The notes beneath the pieces were generated by a model. The model had not been told where the DNA came from. It saw nothing but the letters and a program-made list of their open reading frames with translations, and ran no database searches. Below are positions 35,305 to 44,762 of a stretch of DNA of 64,000 bases, in pieces. The stretch spans positions 1 to 64,000 of the forward strand of contig JAFGLV010000034.1 of the NCBI GenBank assembly GCA_016927855.1, in the 5' to 3' direction. The position numbers and the translations under genes were made by a program. Within the stretch, counting starts at the first letter, position 1; each line of letters starts with the position of its first letter. The stretch is from Sedimentisphaerales bacterium (GTDB taxonomy: Bacteria > Planctomycetota > Phycisphaerae > Sedimentisphaerales > Anaerobacaceae).

Positions 35305-36267
35305 TCACTGGCCTTCGCCGACCTCCAGAAACCGACCGGGTCCATCACGGTCCGGCAACACGAGCCAGGCACGGGTCTGGGGATGTTGTCCGCAATAATC
35401 CTTGACCTCCTGAGGTGTCATAATCATGAAGGCGGTGGAGAGTGCATCCGCGGTGGCCGCGTCAGGCGCCATCGACCAGGCGGCGATCTTGGCCTCGACG
35501 GGGCGCCCCAGGCGCGGGTCGATGATGTGCGGCCCTTTCTGCAGGCCCGACCCGCTGACGGCGCGATGCGCCAGTTGGAGGCGTACGAGAACCCGACGGC
35601 GGTCCTGCGGATCGCTCAACGTCACCGGCCACCCCGCCGTTCCCTCCGGCGGATCGAGGGCCAGCACGGAGCTGTAGCCACCGTGAAGGAGGGCGCGGTC
35701 GATGCTCCACTCCTCTAACATCGCGGCCATCTTGTCAACGCCGTATCCTTTCCCCACGCCGCCCAGATCGACCCGAACCGGACTGGCCGACAGCTCGACG
35801 GTGTATCGGCTTTCATCGAGGTGCAGGAGCGACATGCCGGTGTGCGCTCGGGCGTACGCCAGCTCGTCGGGCGAAGGCGTGCGCAGCTTCTTGTCTTTGT
35901 CGCGCCAGCAGTCGAGCAGGAACCCTATCGTGACATCGAAGGCGCCGTCGGCCTGGGCATGGAGCTTCTGGCAGAGCCTGAGGCACTCGAAGGTCTCCAG
36001 ACCCAGCAACAGGGGCTGGCCGGCCGGGAGGTTGTTCATCCGCGCGACGTCGCTATTCTCGACGAAACGGCTCAGGTTACGTTCGATGCGGTCCAGCTCG
36101 TCGAAAGCCGCGTTGGCGGCCTGGCGTGCGTAGACCTTGTCCTCGTGTTGAACGATAATCTCGAACGTCGCGGCCATGGCCGAATGAGTGAAACGATGGA
36201 CGCTCGGGATCGCACTCAACTCGCTGGCGACGCACGAGGTTTCTGCTTTTGGAGGCTCACTGGCCAC
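35305..36267 (-). CDS. apbE: FAD:protein FMN transferase
   Basis: A 320-residue ApbE that attaches FMN to a Thr/Ser of respiratory flavoproteins such as RnfG or NqrB/C. THSAMAATFEI starts the catalytic domain. The FAD-binding segment is VDLGGVGKGYGVDKMAAMLEE, then LLHGGYSSVLALDP. SGSGLQKGPHIIDPRLGRPV and the DALSTAFMIM segment follow. No target protein is encoded here. I use the GTG at 36267, which overlaps the upstream gene by 11 bases. No lipobox or signal is visible. Confidence 0.85.
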   Translation of the reverse strand: MASEPPKAETSCVASELSAIPSVHRFTHSAMAATFEIIVQHEDKVYARQAANAAFDELDRIERNLSRFVENSDVARMNNLPAGQPLLLGLETFECLRLCQKLHAQADGAFDVTIGFLLDCWRDKDKKLRTPSPDELAYARAHTGMSLLHLDESRYTVELSASPVRVDLGGVGKGYGVDKMAAMLEEWSIDRALLHGGYSSVLALDPPEGTAGWPVTLSDPQDRRRVLVRLQLAHRAVSGSGLQKGPHIIDPRLGRPVEAKIAAWSMAPDAATADALSTAFMIMTPQEVKDYCGQHPQTRAWLVLPDRDGPGRFLEVGEGQ

Positions 36268-37921
36268 GTTGGTCCTCGGTGAATTCGCTCGCGTCGGGCC
36301 GCGGCCGCTGGCGTTCCCAGAAGTCCTTCCGCACGAAGCCCAACAACTCCACCTTGGGCCGCAGCCAGACATAGTAGGGCTCGTCAAACAGATACAGGTA
36401 CATGCGGCGCTGATCGATCGGCGCCTCGACGTACAGTCTCCGGATCAGGGCAGCCTCCAACTGGTCCGAGACGATAATCAGCGGACCGACGGTCTGCGGA
36501 ATCTCGTTGGACCAATGGACCTGGAATGAGCGCAGGTACCAGGGCAGCGGCCAGTAGTCTCCGCCGGGACAGGCGACGTCGATCGGCACCGTCTGGCCCA
36601 GCCCGTCCAGGCCGGCATACGCTTTGATTCTATCGACCACGGTGAAGATCTCGTCGGTGGTGTGCGCGTAGACGTAAGGGTTGCGGCTGTCAGCTTCGTA
36701 GACAAAGCTGCCGCGATAAGCTTGAAACGCCAGGTGAGCCGTCGGCAAAAACAGCAACACGACGACCACCGCGCGCGTCCGCCGGTCGCGTGCCCGGGCC
36801 ACAAGAGCCACAGCGCCCACGCCGGCCAGAAGGATCATCCCGTGCAGAAAGCTGAGCATGCACCACGGCGTCTTGTAGGGAAGCGCCGAGTAGACGACCG
36901 TCAGCGCCAAGGTGTAGAACGCCACGAAGCGCAGCAGGTCCGGATCCATCCCAGCGACCCCTCTGCCCCGCATCGCGACGACGAGCCCGACAAGTGCCAG
37001 CACGACGATCCAGCCTTCCGTCCAGAGCGGCCCATCGGCATAGCGTGACAGCAGCAGCATGTGCACGTAATAATACCAGGGATGCGTATGGACGCTGTTT
37101 TGCCCTCCGGCACGCGTCAGATAGGTTCCGTAGGTCAGGTAGGAATCCACGACGCCGCGCGGGTGGGTCAGGAAAGGCGAAAAGAACAGTGCCGAGACGA
37201 GCACCGCCGCGGCCAAGCCCAGGACTATGTGACCAAGTCGCAAGCCGCCTGCGATGTCTCGGAGCGACTGTCCTCGGCCCACGCGCATCAGCACCACGAG
37301 CACCAGTGCGAGAGCCATCGCGCCGTAAGCGATAATGCAGGTCTCCTTCGTCGCGTGCATCAGTCCAACGAAAACGCCAGCGACCACTGCCCAAGGCCAG
37401 GCCTGCGTGCGCGCATAACGGTATCCGGCGGCAATCGCACCGAACGTAAAGCACACCAGGAGGGTTTCCTGGATATAGTAGCGGCTATAGAAGAACATGG
37501 CGGGCGAGACCGCCGCCACCAGTGCGATCGGAATGGTTGCAGGACCGAAGCCGCCCACCAGCAGCGCCGTCAGCGCGATCAGCAGGACGCTGAACGCGAC
37601 CGGCACGACGCGCAGCGTGAATTCACTGATCGCGGCATAGGTGCGCGCGCCGCTGAGCCAGGCGGGAATCAAGGTAAAGTAGTTGAGGGTGGGACCGTGG
37701 AACTCGTGAGGGTTGTATTCATATCGCCCACGGTCGAGCAGGTCGCCGAACTTGGCCGCGTGAACGGCCTCGTCGGTGTGCATGGGCCGCAGGCTCAGTC
37801 GTGGCACTCGGCTCACCAGTGCGCCGAGCGCCACAACCAAGATCAAGAGCCAATATAACCTGAACCTCTTGGTGTCCGGGTCCAGGGGGACAACCTCATT
37901 CAACCGGTTTGCCGTAGACAT
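36257..37921 (-). CDS. Agl23-like (TIGR03663) membrane glycosyltransferase
   Basis: A 554-residue polytopic protein of the TIGR03663 family, named flippase activity-associated protein Agl23. About ten helices form an N-terminal GT-C fold with the acidic motif MHTDEAVHAAKF in the first external loop. RYYIQETLLVCFTFGA and THPWYYYVHMLLLSRYADGP are further family signatures. The C-terminal tail (residues 420-554) is soluble. Start choice is uncertain: ATG 37921 overlaps the upstream lipoprotein by 26 bases. It may act in polyprenyl-linked glycan assembly together with the GT2 nearby. Confidence 0.8.
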   Translation of the reverse strand: MSTANRLNEVVPLDPDTKRFRLYWLLILVVALGALVSRVPRLSLRPMHTDEAVHAAKFGDLLDRGRYEYNPHEFHGPTLNYFTLIPAWLSGARTYAAISEFTLRVVPVAFSVLLIALTALLVGGFGPATIPIALVAAVSPAMFFYSRYYIQETLLVCFTFGAIAAGYRYARTQAWPWAVVAGVFVGLMHATKETCIIAYGAMALALVLVVLMRVGRGQSLRDIAGGLRLGHIVLGLAAAVLVSALFFSPFLTHPRGVVDSYLTYGTYLTRAGGQNSVHTHPWYYYVHMLLLSRYADGPLWTEGWIVVLALVGLVVAMRGRGVAGMDPDLLRFVAFYTLALTVVYSALPYKTPWCMLSFLHGMILLAGVGAVALVARARDRRTRAVVVVLLFLPTAHLAFQAYRGSFVYEADSRNPYVYAHTTDEIFTVVDRIKAYAGLDGLGQTVPIDVACPGGDYWPLPWYLRSFQVHWSNEIPQTVGPLIIVSDQLEAALIRRLYVEAPIDQRRMYLYLFDEPYYVWLRPKVELLGFVRKDFWERQRPRPDASEFTEDQRGQ

Positions 37922-38738
37922 CGACCTCAATGTAGTGGTTCAGGTCGTTGCTGTTGTTGCCGTTGCTGTAGGACCGCACGTAGCGCCCCTTCGGACTGCC
38001 CTGCGAGAAGCAGTCGATCAGTTCGCCTTCGGAGGTCTCGACGTAGTGCATGTCGTCGCCGATGCCAAGACCGTACGAATTGTCGATGTCGTTGTTGAAA
38101 ACCGTCGTGACGCCTTCCACGAAGTCAGGATCGTCGGAGATCTGGACGATGACGTCGGAGTACACGCGCGGCTGCTTGTGATAATGCCAGAGCACGATCG
38201 CGTAAATCTCGGCCTGCTGCTCCAGGTCGATCGTCACGTGCTGCTTCATGGGACCCAGTTCGACGTAGCTGCCGTCGGCGGCTTCCTTATCGCCGTCGGT
38301 CACGTACGAGACCTCGCCGATAATGGGCGCTTCGTCGCTCGAGGAGACCGGCTTGTTCAGCGCCAGTTGCTTCGTGCCGACAGGCGCCAGGAACGGCGGA
38401 CGCTTCCTGCCCAAAGGCTTCTTCAGATTCGGGACATTTATGTTGGTCGGCGTTCCGACGAACATCGGGTTGGGCAGCTCTATGTCGATGGGAGCCATTT
38501 CCGGCCCCGGCACCGCTTCCGTGGTCGGGGTCGTCGGTTCGGCCGGCTGGGCCATTTCCTGCGTGGGTTCGACCGCCTGCGGCGTATCCGGGGTCTGGGA
38601 CGTTTCAGTCGTTGTCGGGTTGGCGGGCGCAGGCGGTGCTTCGGGTGCCTTCTCACACGAAAGTCCGAAACACAAGGCGACCGTCAGCACAACCAGGAAG
38701 AGCACTCTCGCTTGTGAATTCACGTTCGATCTTGCCAT
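37896..38738 (-). CDS. lipoprotein with discoidin-like C-terminal domain
   Basis: A 280-residue lipoprotein. The lipobox is LCFGLSC (Cys28). A Pro/Thr-rich spacer (about 30-75) follows. A region resembling F5/8 type C (discoidin) domains comes next: NKPVSSSDE, SYVTDGDKEAADGSYVEL, VTIDLEQQAEIYAIVLWHYH, GRYVRSYSNG. Such domains usually bind carbohydrate. It heads an operon with the Agl23-like and ApbE genes. GAGG lies eight bases before the ATG. Confidence 0.7.
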   Translation of the reverse strand: MARSNVNSQARVLFLVVLTVALCFGLSCEKAPEAPPAPANPTTTETSQTPDTPQAVEPTQEMAQPAEPTTPTTEAVPGPEMAPIDIELPNPMFVGTPTNINVPNLKKPLGRKRPPFLAPVGTKQLALNKPVSSSDEAPIIGEVSYVTDGDKEAADGSYVELGPMKQHVTIDLEQQAEIYAIVLWHYHKQPRVYSDVIVQISDDPDFVEGVTTVFNNDIDNSYGLGIGDDMHYVETSEGELIDCFSQGSPKGRYVRSYSNGNNSNDLNHYIEVDVYGKPVE

Positions 38739-38896
38739 CTTGTCAACCTCAAAAAGTCCGCAGTTTCACCGGGTTCACTCGGCACGCCGGGCCGGCGCAG
38801 CCAATGTCATACCCAACACTTAGGAAGGGGTATACTACCCAACACCTGCCTCATTGTCAAGTTGCGCCGGCGCCAGTTTTGTTACCGGCGCCAGGC

Positions 38897-38930
38897 AAAA
38901 AAATAGGGGTGCGGCAGCGGCCGAACCCCT
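38897..38930 (-). terminator. strong rho-independent terminator
   Basis: On the minus strand AGGGGT...ACCCCT (38905-38930 in plus coordinates), with an inner CGGC/GCCG stem, is followed by A and seven Ts (38897-38903). It begins 27 bases past the stop of the NCS1 permease. Confidence 0.88.
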
Positions 38931-38956
38931 GAGAACACTGCACGACAGCACGCGGA

Positions 38957-40408
38957 TCAGTCTTTGTCCTTCGAGCCTTCAGCGCCATCCAGGGTCTTCT
39001 CAACCGCGGCCCCTTTCGGTGCGGCCGGACCTTCGCCGGGCTCTCCCACCGGCCTGGGAGCAGCCCCTGCCATCGCCACAACCGGGGGTTCAAGCCCAGC
39101 CTTGGCCAGCACCCAGTAAAGCACGAAACCGATCACGAAGGCAATCACCGGAGCCGGGGTGATGAACGCAAACTTCTCACCGCCCACCATCCCATTGGGC
39201 AGGATGGCCACGACAAAACCGACGGCCCATGCGATATAGCCGGCCCAGTTGATGCCTTTGCGCGGCCCGGGCCACTTGCGTCCGCTCAGCAGATAGTCGG
39301 CTACCATGGAGCCGCAAATCGGGCCAAACGAGGCGCCGATCAATCCGAAGACATCGGCCAGATTGAAGGCCCACCCCATGACCGCGAGGATGACGGCCAC
39401 CACCGCACCGATCGAGACGGCCATTGTCTTACTGACGGTCGGGAACATAGTCCCGATGCTGTTGGCTGCGATGAATGACGAAAAGCACGCCGGCGCGAAA
39501 CTGGCGATGGCAAACAAAGCAAACATCAGCTTGGCACCCGCCTGCAAGCCAATCACGGCATCGAAGGTGTACTTTGTTAGCGTTGGGTCTTTGGCGTGGG
39601 CGCCGGCCACCGCAATCAGAGGCAAGCCGCCAGCAACGAGGATTGCTAGAGCAATGCCCACCAGGCCACCCATGTTGATGTCCTTGGCGTCGCGGTTGCC
39701 CATACCGAAGTCCACCCCCGCGGCGCCGGCGGTCGCAAAGAAGCCGACGACAATCGCAATCATGGTCAGAAAGCCCATCAGCGGCTGGCCCCCTTCCGGC
39801 GGCGTGTAAGCACCCGCTTTGCCGACGTTCGAGAAGAACACGATCAGAATCATAATCAGCGGAACGATCGGTAGGAACGTCGAGACCTTGCCCAGGTACT
39901 GAATCCCTTTGAGCGCCACGAACACCGCCAGAGCCCCCCAGACGATCGCCACGACGACAAAGCCGACGCTGCCATGGAACTTGCCTGCAGCATCGACTGC
40001 CGGCGGCTGGCCGACCGCCTGCAGAATGAAGTCCGTCGAGACCGCGATGTTCACCGCCAGCCAGCCAAACTGAAGCAGGCCCATCAGCAGACCCGGCATG
40101 ATGAAGCCGCCCAGGGTCCCGTATGTGGACGAGCCCACCACGTAGAGTGGGTAGCCCGTCTTCATGCCATACATGCCGGGCACGAGATAGAACAGGAAGT
40201 GGCAGATCAGCGCCGCCAACACCAGCCCCAGCAGGCTCAGCCCCAAGCCGGCCTGGTTGAGGGTTCCATTGGCAATGCCCATGTAGAACACGACCCACAG
40301 GAAGATGCCCGCATAGGCCGGCGCGGTGCTCTTGTACCACGGCGCCCGGTTCTCGGGCGGGTTGGGCTTGGCCATACTCAGGTAACTTGGTAACGCTCCA
40401 TTACTCAT
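38957..40408 (-). CDS. NCS1-family purine/cytosine permease
   Basis: A 483-residue secondary transporter with twelve predicted helices. The N-terminus contains NPPENRAPWYKSTAPAYAGIF, the family start. Residues around VDFGMGNRDAKDINMGGLVG and FGLIGASFGPICGSMVADYLL are characteristic of NCS1 helices 6 and 10. It imports nucleobases or related heterocycles with Na or proton. The C-terminal 40 residues (PVGEPGEGPAAPKGAAVE) are a disordered Pro/Ala-rich tail. TAGGAG lies eight bases before the ATG. Confidence 0.85.
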   Translation of the reverse strand: MSNGALPSYLSMAKPNPPENRAPWYKSTAPAYAGIFLWVVFYMGIANGTLNQAGLGLSLLGLVLAALICHFLFYLVPGMYGMKTGYPLYVVGSSTYGTLGGFIMPGLLMGLLQFGWLAVNIAVSTDFILQAVGQPPAVDAAGKFHGSVGFVVVAIVWGALAVFVALKGIQYLGKVSTFLPIVPLIMILIVFFSNVGKAGAYTPPEGGQPLMGFLTMIAIVVGFFATAGAAGVDFGMGNRDAKDINMGGLVGIALAILVAGGLPLIAVAGAHAKDPTLTKYTFDAVIGLQAGAKLMFALFAIASFAPACFSSFIAANSIGTMFPTVSKTMAVSIGAVVAVILAVMGWAFNLADVFGLIGASFGPICGSMVADYLLSGRKWPGPRKGINWAGYIAWAVGFVVAILPNGMVGGEKFAFITPAPVIAFVIGFVLYWVLAKAGLEPPVVAMAGAAPRPVGEPGEGPAAPKGAAVEKTLDGAEGSKDKD

Positions 40409-40504
40409 GATCGGCTCTCCTAAAGCTAATGACCCGACTGATCTTATGCACTCCTATAGAATCGGCAGATAGACCGCTTTCGCAACAGGAAAAGTCGGAT
40501 ATCG

Positions 40505-40522
40505 GACCTGCCCCCGCAGGTC
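40505..40522 (-). terminator. possible weak terminator
   Basis: GACCTGC at 40505-40511 and GCAGGTC at 40516-40522, with loop CCCC, form a perfect 7-base stem beyond the stop of the b-type cytochrome gene. Only a short TTTT follows after about 14 bases. Confidence 0.35.
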
Positions 40523-40609
40523 GGATCGATGGCTCGATGCACGTGTTTTTCTCCCCAAATTGCCCGGAGGGCCATCAGTCGCATTGGTGCCGCACTCGGC
40601 CGCGGCGCT

Positions 40610-41260
40610 TCATTCGACTATCCGCAGGCGAACGGTCAGGTACGTCAGAAGAACGACCGCGACCGCAAACGCCACCGCCGTCCAGCGGTGCGTCGCCAGC
40701 AGGAGCTCCTGCCAATCCGTCCCAAACAGGTGGAACATGCTCAGCAGGATCGACAGAATCAGCGGCAGCGACAGGGTCACGACCGCCCAAAACGCTACTT
40801 TCTGCGCCGCTAGGGTGCATTGGCAGGCCCCTTGCGGCTCCGGCAGGCGCAGCCGCGTCACGCGCCGCAGAAGCCGCTGCAGGCAAGGGCAATCCGTCCT
40901 CTCGAAGCGGTGACGGCTCGCCCAGGTCAGCGCCAGAATCGCCAGGCACAGCGCGAAGATCGGCGCGAAGGTGGCGTGGATCATCATCAGGTAACCGCTG
41001 ATGTGCTCGCCCCGGACCAGGAGGGGATAGAAACCGGTGAAGCCCAGAATCAGGAAGCAAACCAGCGCTACCAGATAGCAGAGCTTCTTCAGAGCGCCTA
41101 ATAGGCTCGCGCGTTGCTCGATCAGCAGGAGAGTCAGGATGTGGACCGCTCCCCGGCCGACGTCGCCGCGGCCTTCGGCGCGGACCGGAAAGGCGATCCA
41201 ATGAATGACAATGCCGATGAGGATCGCCAGGAACGCAAGAATCGAAATCGTCTGGAACAT
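40610..41260 (-). CDS. b-type cytochrome-like membrane protein
   Basis: A 216-residue integral membrane protein with four main helices and several membrane-embedded His: AILIGIVIHWIAF, LLVRGEHISGYLMMIHATF, SMFHLFGTDW and LLLATHRW. These are candidate ligands for two b hemes, as in cytochrome b561 or NrfD-like quinol oxidases. A Cys-rich loop (DCPCLQRLL ... GACQCTL) may bind metal. It starts 24 bases after the stop of the seven-heme cytochrome, so the two probably form one quinol-dehydrogenase unit. Confidence 0.65.
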   Translation of the reverse strand: MFQTISILAFLAILIGIVIHWIAFPVRAEGRGDVGRGAVHILTLLLIEQRASLLGALKKLCYLVALVCFLILGFTGFYPLLVRGEHISGYLMMIHATFAPIFALCLAILALTWASRHRFERTDCPCLQRLLRRVTRLRLPEPQGACQCTLAAQKVAFWAVVTLSLPLILSILLSMFHLFGTDWQELLLATHRWTAVAFAVAVVLLTYLTVRLRIVE

Positions 41261-41284
41261 CGTGATCGCCCACCTAAGAAATGT

Positions 41285-43231
41285 CTACTCGTCTTCGGCC
41301 AGTGTCCTGGCGACGGCGCCCAGGGCCTTGAGCCCATACAGCAATAGAACGACAGCCAGAATGCCGGCCGAGCCCAACGCCACGACCTTGAACCACGGTC
41401 GGAACACGAAGGACGCTGAGAAGGCCCAGGCATGGAACCGGCTGATGTCCTGGAAGCTGACCATCTCCTTCGTCACCGGCGTTTCCGCTGCGAGCGGGCT
41501 GTCGATCGCCACCGCACCGAAGAAGAAGGGCGACTTGGCCGAGTGACAATCGGTGCAGTAGCGGACCCCGAGCGACTGGGTGGCCGGACGGACGTTGTGC
41601 GCCAAGGGCCACAAATAGGCCTTGGCGGCCGGGTGGTCGGGTACTTTGATCACATCGTTGGCGTCGGCCAAGCGGTACAGCGAACCACCGGCGACGTAAA
41701 CCGCGTTGCTGTCGACAACCGAAAGTGCCTTTAGGGCTTGGGTCAGTTGCGCCTCCGAAACGCCTGGCCAGCTTGCGTTGGCCGGCATTTCCAGATCGGC
41801 AAAGACACTCCCGATCGCCTTCTCGATCACGGATAATTCCAGGGGCGTGACCTTGTCCCCGGCCAGCGTACCCCAATAGGCGGGCCAGATGACCTTGTGC
41901 GGCGCGATCTTCTCTTCCTCGGCGGCGGTAGAGACATCCTCATTGAGCGTCTGGGCGACGCGCTGCCTAGCAAAAACCGGCGAGAAAATGTGCGGCAGCA
42001 CTTGCTCGGCCTTGTTGACGTTGGGCGTGCCCAGGCGGTGCGCGCGAGAGGTCTTGGTCAGGACCGCTGCTTCACCAGGCCACGGGCCGGCGTGACAAGC
42101 AGTGCAGGTCAACGTCTCGAAGTGTACGGGCGGCAGCCCGATGTGTTGCGGCACCGGCGCCCCGAGCCGGCCGGCCTCCGGCAGCGCCTCCAGAGAGTCT
42201 TCCGGCAGATGACAACTTTCACACGTGGTGGTCGCTGCCAACTGATTCTCTGAGACGGCGCTTTCGTTCGGGTAGCCTCTGACGATGTGATGCTCGACGT
42301 CATTACGGTGACAATCGACGCAGGTCAGTCCCGCCTTGAGATGGACGTCCTCATCAGTGGACCACTTCTCGGTTTCGCTTTCCTCGTCGCTGTAATAGAC
42401 GTTCGAATGGCAGTAGTAGCAGCGCTGGTTGGGCACTTCGCGCCGGATGTCGAACAGCACCTGGCCGTCGGCGTCGAAGGCGTCTTCGCGGTAGATGACC
42501 CGAGGCTCGTTCTCACCGCCTTCCGGCATGAAGGGGTCGTACATCGGAGACATCTCCAACGCTGAGCCCTTGCCGGCGGCGACTTCGGACGACGCAGCGG
42601 CCGCCCAACGGTAATTCAGGCGCGAGACTTGAACCGAATAGCCCGCGGTGCCCCCCATGTCCTGTCCGTAATGGCCGTTATGGCAAGCGAGACAGTTGAT
42701 TTCGAGCGGGCCGGAGACGAGCTGCCGACCGATGTCGTCGATAGCGGTGGCCTTAACCTCGCCGGGTCCGCCGCCAGGCATGTGCCGGCCGAACAATTGG
42801 GTAAACCTGAACGGTGTCAGTCCCAGGTCGCTGGGCAAATGCGTGCCCGGCCAGGGACGGTACGACAGCGGAACCTGAACGCCGAGCCGCTGGTCGAAGT
42901 AGATCCAGGGTTGGCCGTTGCGCCCGATGGGGACGTTGGGCTCCATGGCGTTGAAGTGCCAGCCCATCTTGACGAGATCGTAGCTGTGACATTCGGCACA
43001 AGTGAACCGGGTCGAAAACGGCAGAACCACGTCAGCATCCGGCGTGACCTGCTCGCCCTTCTCGCCGTCTTCATTCGCGGCGAACAGAGGAATCAGGTGG
43101 ACCGGATGGGCTCGACTGCCGTCGCTCTCGTCACCAAGCAAACCGGCGGGTGCTTCGGCCGCTTCGTCCGCGGTCGCCATGGCACCGAGCAACGCCGCCA
43201 GCACCAAGGCCAGGATCGATTCTCTTCTCAA
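41285..43231 (-). CDS. seven-heme cytochrome c, membrane anchored
   Basis: A 648-residue exported electron carrier with a signal peptide (ILALVLAALLGAMATA) and seven CXXCH heme sites, with Cys at residues 78, 180, 271, 304, 337, 376 and 559. The sites read CAECH, CLACH, CYYCH, CVDCH, CESCH, CTACH and CTDCH. A single C-terminal helix (about 614-634) anchors it to the membrane. It is transcribed with the b-type cytochrome. I do not recognise a characterised enzyme; no catalytic site for nitrite or tetrathionate reduction is seen. The start is a TTG at 43231 with AAGGA upstream. Confidence 0.8.
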   Translation of the reverse strand: MRRESILALVLAALLGAMATADEAAEAPAGLLGDESDGSRAHPVHLIPLFAANEDGEKGEQVTPDADVVLPFSTRFTCAECHSYDLVKMGWHFNAMEPNVPIGRNGQPWIYFDQRLGVQVPLSYRPWPGTHLPSDLGLTPFRFTQLFGRHMPGGGPGEVKATAIDDIGRQLVSGPLEINCLACHNGHYGQDMGGTAGYSVQVSRLNYRWAAAASSEVAAGKGSALEMSPMYDPFMPEGGENEPRVIYREDAFDADGQVLFDIRREVPNQRCYYCHSNVYYSDEESETEKWSTDEDVHLKAGLTCVDCHRNDVEHHIVRGYPNESAVSENQLAATTTCESCHLPEDSLEALPEAGRLGAPVPQHIGLPPVHFETLTCTACHAGPWPGEAAVLTKTSRAHRLGTPNVNKAEQVLPHIFSPVFARQRVAQTLNEDVSTAAEEEKIAPHKVIWPAYWGTLAGDKVTPLELSVIEKAIGSVFADLEMPANASWPGVSEAQLTQALKALSVVDSNAVYVAGGSLYRLADANDVIKVPDHPAAKAYLWPLAHNVRPATQSLGVRYCTDCHSAKSPFFFGAVAIDSPLAAETPVTKEMVSFQDISRFHAWAFSASFVFRPWFKVVALGSAGILAVVLLLYGLKALGAVARTLAEDE

Positions 43232-43297
43232 GGCTATCTCAAGTCCTTTCTGCTAATGTCAGGTCGTTCAACGCGGGTCCCATCACGACAGTTCGCC

Positions 43298-44656
43298 TTA
43301 CACCTTAAACTCATCCGGCTTGAATTCCAGCCGGCGCATCGCTTCGACCGCCTCGTTGACTTTGAGCACCGTAACCGCGGTCTCATAGCCGACCTCAGCG
43401 GGGCAATTGAGCTTTTCTTTGCCACGAATGGCGTTGAAGAAATTCTCCAGGTGCGGCTGGTGGTACGGCTTGTCGTCCAGCGTGATCGGAATGTCCCACG
43501 CCGGCGGTGCGGGCGTCTCGCGCACGTCCAGAGCCACGCTTTCTTCCGTCGCGGTCTCTTCGACCTCCGGCGGTGCGCTAAGGAATCCGAGCTTGACCCA
43601 CTTGTCCCAGTCGTCCTGGTTGGTCTGCTCGCGATACACCGCGCCACGGCCGGCCGCTTCGGAAATCAGCAGCGTCGCTTTGTCGCCCATGAAGGTCTCG
43701 AAATAGCCTTGGCAACTATTGGTCGTCTGGGTCTGGTAGTACGCGCGGACGACCCCTTCCTTCGTCTCGTACTCGTAGATCGCCATCACGGTGTCGTACC
43801 ACTCATGGGTGTTCTTGTTGTAGTAGTCCGTCCCGCCGCTGGCGATGACCGACTTGGGGTTGGCGCCCAGGAACCAGCCATAGATATCGATCTGGTGCGA
43901 GCCCAGGTCCACGATCGGTCCGCCGCCGAGACCTATGAACCAGCGCCAGTTGCAGAACTGCTCCATGGACTTGAACCCGAATTTCTCCAGCGTCGCGGCG
44001 GGGATGTCGGAATTCTTCGGCCAGCCGTCGAAGTCGCGCGCGCCGCGGTTCCATTGACCATTGACCGTAACGATCCGGCCGAGGACGTCGGCCTCGTTGA
44101 GCAGCTTGTCACGACAGTGGATGTAGCGCGGATTGCTGCGCCGCTGGTGGCCGATCTGGAGGAACTTGCCCGTCTTCTTCTGGGCTTCGACCATCTGCCT
44201 GGCCTTGGCCAACTCGTTGGACATTTCCTTCTCGCAGTAGACATGCAGACCCGCCTCCATGCAGGCGATCGCGTGCTCGGCGTGCCAGAAGTCGGGCGTC
44301 GCCACGATCACGGCGTCGATGTTGCCCTTCTCCTTGTCGAGCATCTCTTTGTAGTCGACATAGGCGTTGTTGTCGTGTCCGTAGGCCTTGAGCATGCGCG
44401 AGGCGCGCTTCTGGTTGAAGGCCTCCCAAATGTCGCAGACCGCCTTGAATCGAACGCCGGGAATGTTCAAACAGGCCGTCAGCAGAACCTGGCCCTGCTG
44501 GCCGGCGCCAAGCAGCGCGATGTTGATGGGGTCGGGGTCAGCCGCGACCGCCTGGGAAAGGATGTTGGGCGCGAAGGCCAGTCCCGCTCCAACCGCCGCG
44601 GTCGATTGCAGGAAGCTTCGTCTGTTCATACCGTTCTTTGTCGTCTGTTCGCTCAT
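43298..44656 (-). CDS. Tat-exported Gfo/Idh/MocA oxidoreductase, paralog 1
   Basis: A 452-residue NAD(P)-dependent dehydrogenase of the family that oxidises a sugar hydroxyl, here with an NRRSFLQSTAA twin-arginine signal. Rossmann motif: INIALLGAGQQGQ (45-57). The usual EKP reads C-E-K-E, so catalytic Lys143 is kept but the Pro is Glu. His254 in VDLGSHQIDIYGW is the second catalytic residue. It differs from the other nine (DKEKGNIDAVIVATPDFWH; short loop after the Rossmann fold) and is the last gene of the set. ATG 44656 is chosen because AAGAG precedes it; an in-frame ATG lies nine codons in. Confidence 0.85.
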   Translation of the reverse strand: MSEQTTKNGMNRRSFLQSTAAVGAGLAFAPNILSQAVAADPDPINIALLGAGQQGQVLLTACLNIPGVRFKAVCDIWEAFNQKRASRMLKAYGHDNNAYVDYKEMLDKEKGNIDAVIVATPDFWHAEHAIACMEAGLHVYCEKEMSNELAKARQMVEAQKKTGKFLQIGHQRRSNPRYIHCRDKLLNEADVLGRIVTVNGQWNRGARDFDGWPKNSDIPAATLEKFGFKSMEQFCNWRWFIGLGGGPIVDLGSHQIDIYGWFLGANPKSVIASGGTDYYNKNTHEWYDTVMAIYEYETKEGVVRAYYQTQTTNSCQGYFETFMGDKATLLISEAAGRGAVYREQTNQDDWDKWVKLGFLSAPPEVEETATEESVALDVRETPAPPAWDIPITLDDKPYHQPHLENFFNAIRGKEKLNCPAEVGYETAVTVLKVNEAVEAMRRLEFKPDEFKV

Positions 44657-44762
44657 CGTACTCTTATTAGCTCCAAAAGTTGAACCACTCGGTTGGCAGC
44701 GAGCCCTGAAGAAAAAGCTCTGTATTGTGTCGCCCATAACCGGGACTGTCAAGGACCCCTCG

